Source: Agaricicola taiwanensis (GTDB lineage: Bacteria > Pseudomonadota > Alphaproteobacteria > Rhizobiales > Methylopilaceae). From it: DNA of 64,000 nt. The notes under the pieces were generated by a model. That model was not told the origin of the DNA. It saw nothing but the letters and a program-made list of their open reading frames with translations, and ran no database searches. A program made the translations under genes and the position numbers. Below are positions 56,110 to 64,000 of this stretch, piece by piece. Location of the stretch: assembly GCF_014635245.1 (NCBI RefSeq), contig NZ_BMCP01000001.1, forward strand, positions 1,054,001 through 1,118,000. The letters run 5' to 3'. How positions within the stretch are numbered: the first letter of the stretch is position 1; each line of letters opens with the position of its first letter.

Positions 56110-58527
56110 ATGGCCGCTGTGATAACAGGCCTCGTCGTCGCCCTTTTGGGGGCAGTTATTCTGGCCGGTGGCATCTGGCTCGCCGTGGTGGGGGGAAGCC
56201 TCTTTTACATCCTGATGGGAGCGGGTTTGCTGCTCTCAGCCTATCTCCTGCTGCGCCGCCGCCAGTCGGCCCTCGCGGTCTATGCGGGTCTGCTCGTCGT
56301 CACCTTCATCTGGACGCTATGGGAGGTCGGCTTCGACAAATGGCAGTGGATTCCGCGCGGCGCGCTGATCACCTTCATCGGCCTCTGGATGGCGCTGCCC
56401 TTCGTCGTCCGTAACCTGCGGAACGCCGATATCGAGCGCGGCAGGAACCCCTCCAGCAGCCCGGCACTGCTCCGCGCGACGGTGGCGGTCATCGCGGTGC
56501 TGGCGGTTGGCGCCTGGTTCCATGACCCGGTTATTGTCGAGGGTGAGCTGCCCGCCCAGACGGCGGGGGCACCCGCGACGGCGCCCGGAGGCGAGGCTTT
56601 TCCCGCAGAGGAATGGACCGCCTACGGCGGCACCAACGCCGGCCAGCGCTATTCCTCACTGTCCGACATCAAGGTCGACAACGTCAAAAACCTGAAGGTC
56701 GCCTGGGAGCATCACACTGGCGATCTCAAGGGCCCGGATGACGCCTCCGAATACACGTTCGAAGCGACGCCCCTGAAGGTCAACGACACGCTTTACTATT
56801 GCACACCGCACAACATCGTCGAAGCTCTCGACCCGGTGACGGGTGAGCTCAAATGGAAGTTCGATCCTGGTTTGAAACCCAATGCGATCTACCAGCATCA
56901 GACCTGCCGTGGCGTGTCCTATTTCGATGAGGCTTTGGCCAACAGCGCGCCCGCGGTTCCCGCTGGTGCGCTAGCGCCGGCTCCTGCTCCGGCGGCCGAT
57001 GACTGCGCCCGCCGCATCATCGCCACGACCGTCGATGCCCGGATGGTCGCGATCAGCGCCGACACCGGCCAGCTCTGCCAGGGCTTTGGCCAGGGCGGCT
57101 ATGTGAACCTTCTGGAGAATATGCCGGAGGTTCGCGAGGCGACCTATATGCAGACCTCCGCGCCTCTGGTCGCCCGCAGCGGGTTGATCATTCTGGGAGG
57201 CTCCGTCGCCGACAACTATTATGAGAACAACACCTCCGGCGTGATCCGTGCCTTCGATGCCCGGACCGGCGCCATCGTCTGGAAGTTCGACGCTCAGAAA
57301 CCCAATGAGACAGCGCCTTTAGCGCCGGGTCAGACCTATGAGGCCAACTCTCCGGTGGCCTGGACCACCTTCAGTGCCGATGAGGATCTGGGGCTCGTCT
57401 ACATTCCCTTCGGCAACAAGGCACCCGACCAGTTCGGCCGGAACCGCACCGAGCAGGATGAGCAGTTCGTGGACGCGCTTGTTGCGCTCGACATCGCGAC
57501 GGGGCAGCTGCGCTGGAAGTTCCAGTCGTCCTACCATGATCTCTGGGACCGGGATAATCCGTCACAGCCGACGCTGATCGACCTGCCGATGAACGGTCAG
57601 ACCATTCCCGCCGTGATCCTGCCCACCAAGGGCGGCAATCTCTTCGTCCTCAATCGCCAGGACGGGAAGCCGGTGCTTCCGGTCAGCGAGATGCAGGTCT
57701 CGACCGAGACGGATGTTCCCAACGAAAAGCCGTCGCCGGTGCAGCCGGTTTCCTCACTGAACTTCACGCCGCCCCCGCTCACCGAAAGCGACATGTGGGG
57801 CGTGACGCCCGTCGACCAGTTGCTCTGCCGCGTCGAATTCAACAAGCGCCGCTACGACGGCAATCCCTTCACGCCGCCCACCATAGGTGGCTCGCTGGTC
57901 TATCCCGGCAACATCGGCGTCTTCAACTGGGGCAGCGTGGCGGTCGACCCGGTCAACAAGTGGCTGATCGCGACGCCGATCCGCCTGTCGCACCTCTATG
58001 ACGTGCTGCCGCGGCCTGAGGGCGATACCGACGACCGCTTGCTGACGGAGGAGGGCACGCGGCCTCTCAACGAGAACCTCGGCGGACCCTATGCCGTGGG
58101 CATTTCCCAGTTCCGCTCAGGGATCGGCCTGCCCTGCCAGACGCCGCCGTGGGGCCTCATGGCCGGCGTCGATCTGACGACGGGCAAGACAGCCTGGATG
58201 CGCCGCAACGGAACGGTGCGGGACCAGAAGATCATGGGCTTCACCTGGCCGATTCCCTTCCCCATGGGCATCATCGCTCACGGCGGCACGCTGACCACGG
58301 CGGGCGGTGTGTCCTTCACGGCCGCGACGCTCGACAATTACCTGCGTGCCTACGACATGAGAACCGGCGAAAAACTGTGGGAGGCGCGCCTTCCCGCGGG
58401 CGGGCAGGCAACGCCGATGACCTACCGCGGCAGCGACGGCAAGCAATATGTGGTGCTCGCCGCAGGCGGCCATGGCTCGATCGGTACGACGCCGGGCGAC
58501 AGCGTGATCGCCTACACTCTGGAGTGA
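56110..58527 (+). CDS. gcd: Membrane-bound PQQ-dependent glucose/quinate/shikimate-type dehydrogenase
   Basis: An 805-residue quinoprotein. About five transmembrane helices (residues 5-150) precede a periplasmic eight-blade propeller starting EEWTAYGGTNAGQRYSSLSDI. Landmarks are YYCTPHNIVEALDPVTG, the calcium/PQQ segments, SSYHDLWDRDNPSQP and TPWGLMAGVDL-like (CQTPPWGLMAGVDL). The length and helix number match Gcd. It oxidises glucose or a related polyol and feeds ubiquinone in the membrane. No pqq biosynthesis genes are in the window. Glucose versus quinate specificity is not decided here. Confidence 0.93.
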   Translation: MAAVITGLVVALLGAVILAGGIWLAVVGGSLFYILMGAGLLLSAYLLLRRRQSALAVYAGLLVVTFIWTLWEVGFDKWQWIPRGALITFIGLWMALPFVVRNLRNADIERGRNPSSSPALLRATVAVIAVLAVGAWFHDPVIVEGELPAQTAGAPATAPGGEAFPAEEWTAYGGTNAGQRYSSLSDIKVDNVKNLKVAWEHHTGDLKGPDDASEYTFEATPLKVNDTLYYCTPHNIVEALDPVTGELKWKFDPGLKPNAIYQHQTCRGVSYFDEALANSAPAVPAGALAPAPAPAADDCARRIIATTVDARMVAISADTGQLCQGFGQGGYVNLLENMPEVREATYMQTSAPLVARSGLIILGGSVADNYYENNTSGVIRAFDARTGAIVWKFDAQKPNETAPLAPGQTYEANSPVAWTTFSADEDLGLVYIPFGNKAPDQFGRNRTEQDEQFVDALVALDIATGQLRWKFQSSYHDLWDRDNPSQPTLIDLPMNGQTIPAVILPTKGGNLFVLNRQDGKPVLPVSEMQVSTETDVPNEKPSPVQPVSSLNFTPPPLTESDMWGVTPVDQLLCRVEFNKRRYDGNPFTPPTIGGSLVYPGNIGVFNWGSVAVDPVNKWLIATPIRLSHLYDVLPRPEGDTDDRLLTEEGTRPLNENLGGPYAVGISQFRSGIGLPCQTPPWGLMAGVDLTTGKTAWMRRNGTVRDQKIMGFTWPIPFPMGIIAHGGTLTTAGGVSFTAATLDNYLRAYDMRTGEKLWEARLPAGGQATPMTYRGSDGKQYVVLAAGGHGSIGTTPGDSVIAYTLE

Positions 58528-58564
58528 CACCGCTCGGCGAGGCGCCGCGAACAGCGGCGTCTCG

Positions 58565-59845
58565 TTATAGACGCCAGAGATCGATACCCTGGGGCATCTC
58601 CGCACGCGGCAGCCGCGCCTTGATGTCGAGAACCGGCCCGCTTCCACCCTTTAGAAGCGAGGTCACCAGCGGCCAACCCTGTCCGGCATAGGCGCGATGC
58701 GGTACGGCCAGGATGACAGCGGACGCATCCTTCAGATCATCGATCGAATAGAGGGTGAGGCCATATTCATGGCGGACCTCTTCGGGGTCTGCCATGGGAT
58801 CGGCCACGCGCGTCTCGATGCCGAAGGCTTCCAGCTCCCGCACGATATCGATGACCCGGGTGTTGCGGATGTCGGGAACGTCTTCCTTGAAGGTGAGGCC
58901 GAGCACCGCGACATGCGTTCCGCCACCCCGCTTGAGCAGAAGCTGGACACAGGCCCGCGCCACCCGCTCGCCGACGCCGTCGTTGATGCGGCGGCCGGCA
59001 AGGATGACTTCCGGATGATAGCCGGCTTTTTCGGCGCGGTGCGTGAGGTAATAGGGATCAACCCCGATGCAGTGGCCGCCGACGAGGCCGGGCGTGAAGG
59101 GAAGGAAGTTCCACTTCGTGGCGGCGGCTGTGAGCACGTCATGGGTATCGATGCCGAGCTTCTCGCAGATCGCGGAAAGCTCATTCATCAGCGCGATGTT
59201 GAGATCCCGCTGCGTGTTCTCGATCACCTTGGCCGCCTCGGCAGCCCGTATCGACGGCGCGACATGGATGCCGGCGGTGACCACCGAGCCGTAGACCGCC
59301 GCGATCACATCGCGGGTCGCGGCGTCCTGCCCCGCGACCACCTTGGTGATGGTTTCGAAGCGATGCGCCTTGTCTCCCGGGTTGATGCGCTCAGGCGAAT
59401 AGCCAACGGTGAAGTCGCGACCACAGGTGAGCCCCGATGCGTCCTCCAGCACCGGCACGCAATCCTCTTCCGTGGCGCCGGGATAGACGGTGGATTCATA
59501 GACGACGATATCGCCCTTCTTGAGCTGCCGCCCCACCGTGCGCGATGCCGCCCGAACGATGGAAAGATCGGGCCGGCGGGCCTCGTCGATCGGCGTCGGC
59601 ACCGTCACGATGAAGAAGTTGGCGTGTGCCAGATCCGCTTCATCGGACGTAAAGGTCAGGGAAGGGTGCGAAAGATCGGAATGATCCACTTCGCGGGTTC
59701 GATCCACGCCAGCCTGAAGCTCCCCGATCCTGCCCGGGTCGATGTCGAAGCCGATGACCTGATTGCCCGCCCGGCCAAAGGCCACGGCCACCGGAAGGCC
59801 GACGTAACCGAGACCAATGACGGCAAGAGTGCGGGAATGGGACAA
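58565..59845 (-). CDS. wbpA: UDP-N-acetylhexosamine 6-dehydrogenase (WbpA/TviB type)
   Basis: A 426-residue nucleotide-sugar dehydrogenase with the NAD site VIGLGYVGLPVAVAFG (residues 10-25), the FIVTVPTPID segment, catalytic cysteine in GGHCIGVDPYYL (near residue 265), and GLTFKEDVPDIRNTR. The TVYPGATEEDCVP region follows the TviB/WbpA subgroup, which oxidises UDP-GlcNAc or UDP-GalNAc twice to the uronic acid. With the WbpB, WbpD and WbpE-like genes to the right this points to UDP-GlcNAc as substrate. The exact subgroup is inferred from pattern and neighbours. Confidence 0.88.
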   Translation of the reverse strand: MSHSRTLAVIGLGYVGLPVAVAFGRAGNQVIGFDIDPGRIGELQAGVDRTREVDHSDLSHPSLTFTSDEADLAHANFFIVTVPTPIDEARRPDLSIVRAASRTVGRQLKKGDIVVYESTVYPGATEEDCVPVLEDASGLTCGRDFTVGYSPERINPGDKAHRFETITKVVAGQDAATRDVIAAVYGSVVTAGIHVAPSIRAAEAAKVIENTQRDLNIALMNELSAICEKLGIDTHDVLTAAATKWNFLPFTPGLVGGHCIGVDPYYLTHRAEKAGYHPEVILAGRRINDGVGERVARACVQLLLKRGGGTHVAVLGLTFKEDVPDIRNTRVIDIVRELEAFGIETRVADPMADPEEVRHEYGLTLYSIDDLKDASAVILAVPHRAYAGQGWPLVTSLLKGGSGPVLDIKARLPRAEMPQGIDLWRL

Positions 59846-59882
59846 GGGGCGCCTTGCGGATCAGATAAGGACGGGTAGCTGT

Positions 59883-61043
59883 CTAGGCGTTCATCCAGCG
59901 GCTTACAAGGGTGGCGCGCTGATAGAGTGCGACCGTCGCGGCCCCAATCCGTTCGGAGGAGAAATTCTCCTCCACGAGCCGGCGCCCGCCCATGCCGAGA
60001 GCTGCCCTCAGGCCCTTGTCGCCGCACAGGCGGGCGAGGGCATCGGCCAGCGCCTGTGGGTCATCCATCGGCACCAGAAGGGCATTGACGCCGGGCCGGG
60101 CCACCTCGCGGCAGCCGGGCACATCGGTCGCGACGATCGGACGGCCGCAGGCAGCTGCTTCCAACAGGCTTTTGGGCATGCCTTCCCGGCGCGAGGGCAG
60201 CACGGCGATGTGGCAGCCCGCCCAGAACTTTCCGATATCGGCCACGTGGCCGCACAGGGTGACGCCGCGCTCCTTGCTCCAGGAATTGAGCTCCGACTGG
60301 GAAATCGAGGTCGGATTGGCCGGATCAGGGGTTCCCGCGAGGTGCAGCTCCGGCTCGAGACCATGCGTGCGCAGCAGCAAGTGCGCCTTGATCAGCGTCC
60401 GCACGCCCTTGTCCTCGAGCAGGCGGCCTACGAAACCTATGCGGATGGGCGGCTCCGGCTCTGGCTTGGGCCGTAGAACTTCGACGTCCACGCCGGACCC
60501 GGGAATGAGTTCGATGCGGCTGACGGAAACGTCCATGTCCTGCAAGGCCGTGTAATCATCGGGGTTCTGGACGATGTTGACCGTCTTCTGCCGGTTGAGA
60601 AGAAACCCGAGGGCGAGGCGCACCGGCACCTTCAGCAGTCGCGCCAAAGGGCGCTTGGAGGTGAAGACGAAGCCGAAGCCCGCGAGGCTGTTGACGCAGG
60701 TCGGCTCCGGTATCAGCCCGATGCTGGCGAGGCCGCCGATCACCGTCGGCTTCAGCGCCACATGATGAATGATCTGCGGCTTGAGCTGACCATAGAGCCG
60801 CCGCAGCGCCAGGACATTCTGCCCCAGCGCCAGCGGTGAAAGCGATGCACGTTGCCAGACGAGAGGGTGAAGCGTGAATCCTTCGGCCTCGATGGCGGTG
60901 CCATGGTCGATCACGCGGGCGGCCACATGCACATCCCATCCCGCATCGCGTGCGGCGCGTGCCATCGGCAACCGATGGGACATGAAGTACCAGTCCTCGG
61001 TCACGACATAGAGCAGGACGCGTCCCGCGCCGGATCCCATCAT
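59883..61043 (-). CDS. Glycosyltransferase family 4 protein
   Basis: A GT-B glycosyltransferase of about 386 residues: N-terminal VLLYVVTEDWYFMSHRLPMARAA module, then the C-terminal Rossmann fold with IRIGFVGRLLEDKGVRTLI and the GT4 donor motif SRREGMPKSLLEAAACGRP (EX7E: the two Glu near residues 285 and 293). It probably transfers a HexNAc-type sugar in surface-polysaccharide or lipid-linked repeat assembly. Start is uncertain: ATG at 61041-61043, another ATG one codon on, or TTG at 61050-61052 (eight bases after GGGAG). It is separated from the 6-dehydrogenase by 37 bases. Confidence 0.88.
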   Translation of the reverse strand: MMGSGAGRVLLYVVTEDWYFMSHRLPMARAARDAGWDVHVAARVIDHGTAIEAEGFTLHPLVWQRASLSPLALGQNVLALRRLYGQLKPQIIHHVALKPTVIGGLASIGLIPEPTCVNSLAGFGFVFTSKRPLARLLKVPVRLALGFLLNRQKTVNIVQNPDDYTALQDMDVSVSRIELIPGSGVDVEVLRPKPEPEPPIRIGFVGRLLEDKGVRTLIKAHLLLRTHGLEPELHLAGTPDPANPTSISQSELNSWSKERGVTLCGHVADIGKFWAGCHIAVLPSRREGMPKSLLEAAACGRPIVATDVPGCREVARPGVNALLVPMDDPQALADALARLCGDKGLRAALGMGGRRLVEENFSSERIGAATVALYQRATLVSRWMNA

Positions 61044-61126
61044 CCCATGCAACAGAAAGTCTCCCAAAGCTTGACGTTCACGCGATGAACGCTGTAGCTG
61101 CTAGATGGCACCGGACAAGAGACACG

Positions 61127-61783
61127 ATGCAATCCAAACGCGCTATCCCCGGAGACGATGAAGCGGCGCTTATACTCGGTCTTCTCGAGGCCGTGGAGCG
61201 CGATGACGCGGTGACGCAGCGCTCCCTTGCCCAGGAGCTGGACGTCGCGCTGGGATTGGTCAATGCCTACCTCAAGCGCTGTGTGAAGAAGGGGCTCATC
61301 AAGGTGCAGCAGGTGCCGAAACGGCGCTTTGCCTATTACCTGACCCCTCAGGGTTTCGCCGAAAAGTCGCGGCTGACGGCCTCCTATCTGTCCTATTCCT
61401 TTGATTTCTTCCGGAAGGCCCGGCGGGATTGCGAGGCCGTCTTGCACGAAGCCGCAAATCACGGCTGGACCAGCATCGCTGCGGTTGGCTCGTCGGACCT
61501 GGCGGAAATCACGGTGATCTGCGCTGTCGAGAAGGGAGTGAAAATCACCGCTGTCGTTGATCCGCAGGCGAAGAAGGAGCGTCTTCTGGGGGTGCCCGTG
61601 GTTCGGGAGCTCTCCGCTGCGCCGCATCTCATTCATGCTGCCATATTGACCGATTTTCTGAACCCTCAGGAAAGCTATAACAAGGCTGTTGAAGAGGTCG
61701 GCGTCGAGCGGGTGCTGGTGCCGCAGCTCCTTGAAAGAGCCATCGCGCGCGTTCTACCGGAAGGAAGAAAGGGCGTGGCATGA
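61127..61783 (+). CDS. MarR/EPS-type winged-helix regulator with C-terminal Rossmann-like domain
   Basis: A 218-residue protein. Residues 10-95 form a winged helix (ALILGLLEAVERDD, TQRSLAQELDVALGLVNAYLKRCVKKGLI, then RRFAYYLTPQGFAEKSRL), matching the EPS-associated MarR-like group found in polysaccharide loci. Residues 105-210 look like a nucleotide-binding domain (SIAAVGSSDLAEITVICAVE; KITAVVDPQAKKER; AAILTDFLNPQ), similar in plan to CoA- or NAD-binding Rossmann units. The longer ATG start at 61085 is possible. It overlaps the antiterminator-like gene by four bases. It may regulate the polysaccharide operon; the ligand is unknown. Confidence 0.8.
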   Translation: MQSKRAIPGDDEAALILGLLEAVERDDAVTQRSLAQELDVALGLVNAYLKRCVKKGLIKVQQVPKRRFAYYLTPQGFAEKSRLTASYLSYSFDFFRKARRDCEAVLHEAANHGWTSIAAVGSSDLAEITVICAVEKGVKITAVVDPQAKKERLLGVPVVRELSAAPHLIHAAILTDFLNPQESYNKAVEEVGVERVLVPQLLERAIARVLPEGRKGVA

Positions 61784-62286
61784 CAGCAAGCTGGTATGTG
61801 GTGCAAACGCGCCCCAACTCCGAGGAACTTGCAGCGTCGCATCTGAAACGCCAGGGGTTCACGCCCTACCTGCCGCGTTATCAGAAGAAGCGCCGCCATG
61901 CGCGCCGCATCGACCTGGTTCCACGGCCGCTGTTCCCAAGCTATCTCTTCGTCGCTTTCGACACCGAAGCTGATCGATGGCGGGCGGTGCATTCCACGGT
62001 GGGTGTGGCGAGGCTGGTATGTCACGGCGATCGTCCCGCGCCGGTGCCCTCCGGCGTGGTGGAAGGGCTGTTGAAGCGGCAGAACGAGGAGGGTTTCATC
62101 GCCCTCCTGGCGCGGCCGACGTTCACGCCGGGTCAGCCCGTCCGTCTCACGGATGGCGCTTTCGCCGAACAGATCGGGCTCTATGAAGGCATGAGCGATC
62201 GCGACCGTGTGACGGTGCTGCTCGATCTTCTCGGCCGCAAGGTTCGAGTGACGGCGGATTCCGATACCATCGAAGCTGCAGGATGA
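61780..62286 (+). CDS. RfaH/NusG-like transcription antiterminator
   Basis: A 168-residue NusG-family protein: the NGN domain starts ASWYVVQTRPNSEELAASHLKRQGF and has RPLFPSYLFVAFD near residue 45; a short KOW-type domain (FTPGQPVRLTDGAFAEQIGLYEG) follows. Sequence and position at the head of a polysaccharide operon match specialised NusG paralogs such as RfaH and UpxY rather than the housekeeping NusG. It would help RNA polymerase read through the long downstream sugar operon. Start is in the end of the regulator gene (ATGA). Confidence 0.92.
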   Translation: MTASWYVVQTRPNSEELAASHLKRQGFTPYLPRYQKKRRHARRIDLVPRPLFPSYLFVAFDTEADRWRAVHSTVGVARLVCHGDRPAPVPSGVVEGLLKRQNEEGFIALLARPTFTPGQPVRLTDGAFAEQIGLYEGMSDRDRVTVLLDLLGRKVRVTADSDTIEAAG

Positions 62287-62307
62287 TCTGAAAATGATAG
62301 GCCGGCC

Positions 62308-63258
62308 ATGAGCACAATCCCATCCTTTGCATTGATCGGTGCCGGCGGTTACATCGCGCCGCGTCACATGAAGGCCATCAAGGCTGTCGGCGGAAATATG
62401 CGCGTCGCCTTTGATCCCAATGATTCCGTCGGGATCATCGACAGCTATTTTCCGGACGCACATTTCTTCACCGAGTTCGAACGCTTCGACCGCCACATCG
62501 ATAAACTGCGCCGGCGAGGCGACGGCATTGAATATATGAGCATCTGCTCGCCCAACTATCTGCACGACGCTCATGCCCGCTTTGCGCTTCGCTCCGGCGC
62601 GGATGTGATCTGCGAAAAGCCGCTGGTGCTGAACCCCTGGAACATCGACGGGTTGGCGGAAGTGGAGGCGGGCAGCGGACATCGCATAAACACCATCCTG
62701 CAACTGCGCCTGCATCCTGCGATCCTGGCGCTGCGGGAGAAAGTCCAGGCCGAGCCGGACCGCATCCACGATGTGGACCTCAGCTACATCACATCGCGGG
62801 GGCGCTGGTATCACATTTCCTGGAAGGGTGATGACGGGAAATCAGGAGGTGTCGCCACCAACATCGGCGTGCACTTCTTCGACATGCTGGGCTTCATCTT
62901 CGGCAAGGTCACCCGCAACACCCTTCATTTGCGCTCCGCCGAACGGATGGCGGGCTATCTGGAACTGGAGCGTGCGCGGGTCCGCTGGTTCCTGTCTGTG
63001 GATCGCCACGATCTTCCACAGGGCCTTCCGGAAGCACAGAGCACCTTCCGTTCCATCACCGTCGACGGCGAAGAGATCGAATTTTCCGGCGGCTTCACCG
63101 ATCTTCATACGCTGAGCTATCAGTCGATCCTGAAGGGGGAGGGCTTCGGTCTCGACGAGGTGCGCCCCTCCATCGAGATTGTCTCAGCCCTTCGTACCAT
63201 GGATGTGAAGCCTGACATGGATGAGCGCCACCCCATGGCCGGGCGGCATGCTGCATGA
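62308..63258 (+). CDS. wbpB: Gfo/Idh/MocA-family UDP-HexNAcA 3-dehydrogenase (WbpB/WlbA-like)
   Basis: A 316-residue Gfo/Idh/MocA oxidoreductase. The dinucleotide-binding start [19 protein letters not shown], the CEKPLVLN motif with its catalytic lysine, and the [16 protein letters not shown] segment with the catalytic His-Asp neighbourhood match the WbpB/WlbA group. These oxidise the 3-OH of UDP-GlcNAcA to the 3-keto sugar, usually with recycling of NADH by 2-oxoglutarate. Context with WbpA, WbpD and WbpE supports the role. It overlaps wbpD by four bases. Confidence 0.9.
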   Translation: MSTIPSFALIGAGGYIAPRHMKAIKAVGGNMRVAFDPNDSVGIIDSYFPDAHFFTEFERFDRHIDKLRRRGDGIEYMSICSPNYLHDAHARFALRSGADVICEKPLVLNPWNIDGLAEVEAGSGHRINTILQLRLHPAILALREKVQAEPDRIHDVDLSYITSRGRWYHISWKGDDGKSGGVATNIGVHFFDMLGFIFGKVTRNTLHLRSAERMAGYLELERARVRWFLSVDRHDLPQGLPEAQSTFRSITVDGEEIEFSGGFTDLHTLSYQSILKGEGFGLDEVRPSIEIVSALRTMDVKPDMDERHPMAGRHAA

Positions 63259-63848
63259 ACCCGGAGCTGCGCGAGGACCCTCGGTTTCCGGGCGCACTTA
63301 TTCATGAGAGCGCCTATGTCGATGATCCCGTCACCATTGGTGCAGGGACACGGATCTGGCACTTCAGTCACATCCTTGGGCACGTCAGCATCGGCGAGCG
63401 TTGTTCCATCGGCCAGAACGTGATGATCGGGCCGCGCGTGCGGATAGGGAACGGCTGCAAGATCCAGAACAATGTCTCGCTTTATGAAGGGGTGGAATTG
63501 GAGGACGATGTCTTTTGCGGCCCCAGCGCCGTCTTCACGAATGTGCTAAACCCTCGCGCAGCCGTGGAACGCAAGACCGAATTCCGAAAGAGCCTGCTCC
63601 GCCGCGGCGTGACGATCGGCGCCAATGCCACCATCGTCTGCGGCCACGAGATCGGCGCCTATGCCTTCATCGCCGCGGGGGCGGTGGTAACCGGAGATGT
63701 GCCACCACATGCTCTCATGGCCGGGGTTCCGGCGCGCCGCATCGGCTGGATGAGCCGCGCAGGCGAAAAACTGGGCGCTGATCTAACCTGCCCGCGCGAT
63801 GGCTCCCGCTACCGTGAGACGGCCCATGGGTTGGAGATCGCCGCATGA
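63255..63848 (+). CDS. wbpD: UDP-2-acetamido-3-amino-glucuronate N-acetyltransferase (WbpD/WlbB-like)
   Basis: A 197-residue left-handed beta-helix acetyltransferase with hexapeptide repeats ([82 protein letters not shown]). The WHFSHI and catalytic Asn/His segment match WbpD. It acetylates the 3-amino group. The C-terminal 20 residues ([13 protein letters not shown]) form a small tail with one cysteine. It overlaps the aminotransferase start by four bases. Confidence 0.92.
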   Translation: MNPELREDPRFPGALIHESAYVDDPVTIGAGTRIWHFSHILGHVSIGERCSIGQNVMIGPRVRIGNGCKIQNNVSLYEGVELEDDVFCGPSAVFTNVLNPRAAVERKTEFRKSLLRRGVTIGANATIVCGHEIGAYAFIAAGAVVTGDVPPHALMAGVPARRIGWMSRAGEKLGADLTCPRDGSRYRETAHGLEIAA

Positions 63849-64000
63849 CCATGGCCTTCATTGATCTCGGCGCGCAGCAGGCACGTCTTCGGCCGGCGCT
63901 CGATGTAGCGATCGCGCGCGTGCTCGATCACGGTGCCTTCATCATGGGTCCTGAAGTTGCGGCCCTGGAGGGGCAGCTGTGTGCGGCCTCGGGCGCGAGT
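63845..64000 (+). CDS. wbpE: DegT/DnrJ/EryC1-family aminotransferase, N-terminal part (WbpE/WlbC-like; cut by window edge)
   Basis: Only the first 52 codons are present ([20 protein letters not shown] ... [14 protein letters not shown]). FIDLGAQQ and FIMGPEV are the N-terminal hallmarks of the sugar 3-aminotransferases in the WbpE/WlbC group. The enzyme adds the 3-amino group to the keto sugar made by WbpB. The order B-D-E with coupled starts supports one operon; it continues to the right of the window. Confidence 0.88.
   Translation, partial: MTMAFIDLGAQQARLRPALDVAIARVLDHGAFIMGPEVAALEGQLCAASGAS

Noticed and set aside
55816..56122. Short plus-strand frames between recX and the PQQ dehydrogenase gene
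   Set aside because: Several overlapping frames without ribosome sites or family likeness; treated as leader DNA.

Overview
The window is high-GC DNA from an alphaproteobacterium, most likely of the Hyphomicrobiales (Rhizobiales). Evidence for this: a CcrM-type GANTC methyltransferase, an aa3 oxidase operon in the order coxB-coxA-ctaB-coxF-ctaG-coxC-DUF983-surf1, an F0 operon atpI-B-E-F'-F separated from F1, an IalB-family protein, a DUF1127 protein and a CtaG/Cox11-based copper assembly route. No rRNA, tRNA, prophage, insertion sequence or CRISPR array was seen. The genus cannot be told from the sequence alone.

Region 1 (1-13816, minus strand) is the most accessory-looking part. It is one long co-directional series: a LysR regulator, a short-chain dehydrogenase, HyuA and HyuB (hydantoinase/oxoprolinase-type ATP-dependent subunits), an SCP2-like protein, an alpha/beta hydrolase, an NAD-epimerase-like protein, three tandem paralogous branched-chain-type periplasmic binding proteins, then LivH, LivM and the start of LivG. 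Tight spacing and start/stop overlaps suggest one transport-plus-catabolism unit, whose substrate I cannot name. It is the best candidate here for an undescribed system.

Region 2 (13951-21658) holds a DUF1127 protein with a strong terminator, an IalB-like periplasmic protein, and the complete cytochrome c oxidase structural and assembly operon. Region 3 (21655-34758) is mixed housekeeping: MgtC-like protein, aldo/keto reductase, threonine synthase, M16 peptidase, GNAT, a large membrane EAL protein with a degenerate GGDEF site, YqgE, a DsbD-alpha-like protein, a peroxiredoxin, and rnhA-thrB-ispH. Threonine synthase and homoserine kinase, the last two steps of threonine synthesis, lie about 7.5 kb apart.

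Region 4 (34799-39555) is a tandem glycine riboswitch followed by gcvT-gcvH-gcvPA-gcvPB, with the P protein split in two. Region 5 (39562-44483) holds a small membrane protein, a hibernation-factor/cold-shock fusion, ccrM, mutY, a DUF721 protein and a DsbA-like thioredoxin-fold protein. Region 6 (44607-50783) is smc and the F0 ATP synthase operon with its own promoter and terminator. Region 7 (50782-58527) contains rnhB, a glyoxalase-fold protein, a radical SAM protein, moaB, a lone cyclic-nucleotide-binding-like domain, a zinc metallopeptidase, recX and a membrane PQQ glucose-dehydrogenase-type enzyme.

Region 8 (58565-64000) is the beginning of a surface-polysaccharide locus. A UDP-HexNAc 6-dehydrogenase and a glycosyltransferase run leftward. 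Rightward are a MarR/EPS-type regulator with an extra C-terminal domain, an RfaH/NusG-like antiterminator, and WbpB-, WbpD- and (cut by the window edge) WbpE-like enzymes. Together these would make UDP-GlcNAc(3NAc)A, a 2,3-diacetamido uronic acid sugar nucleotide.
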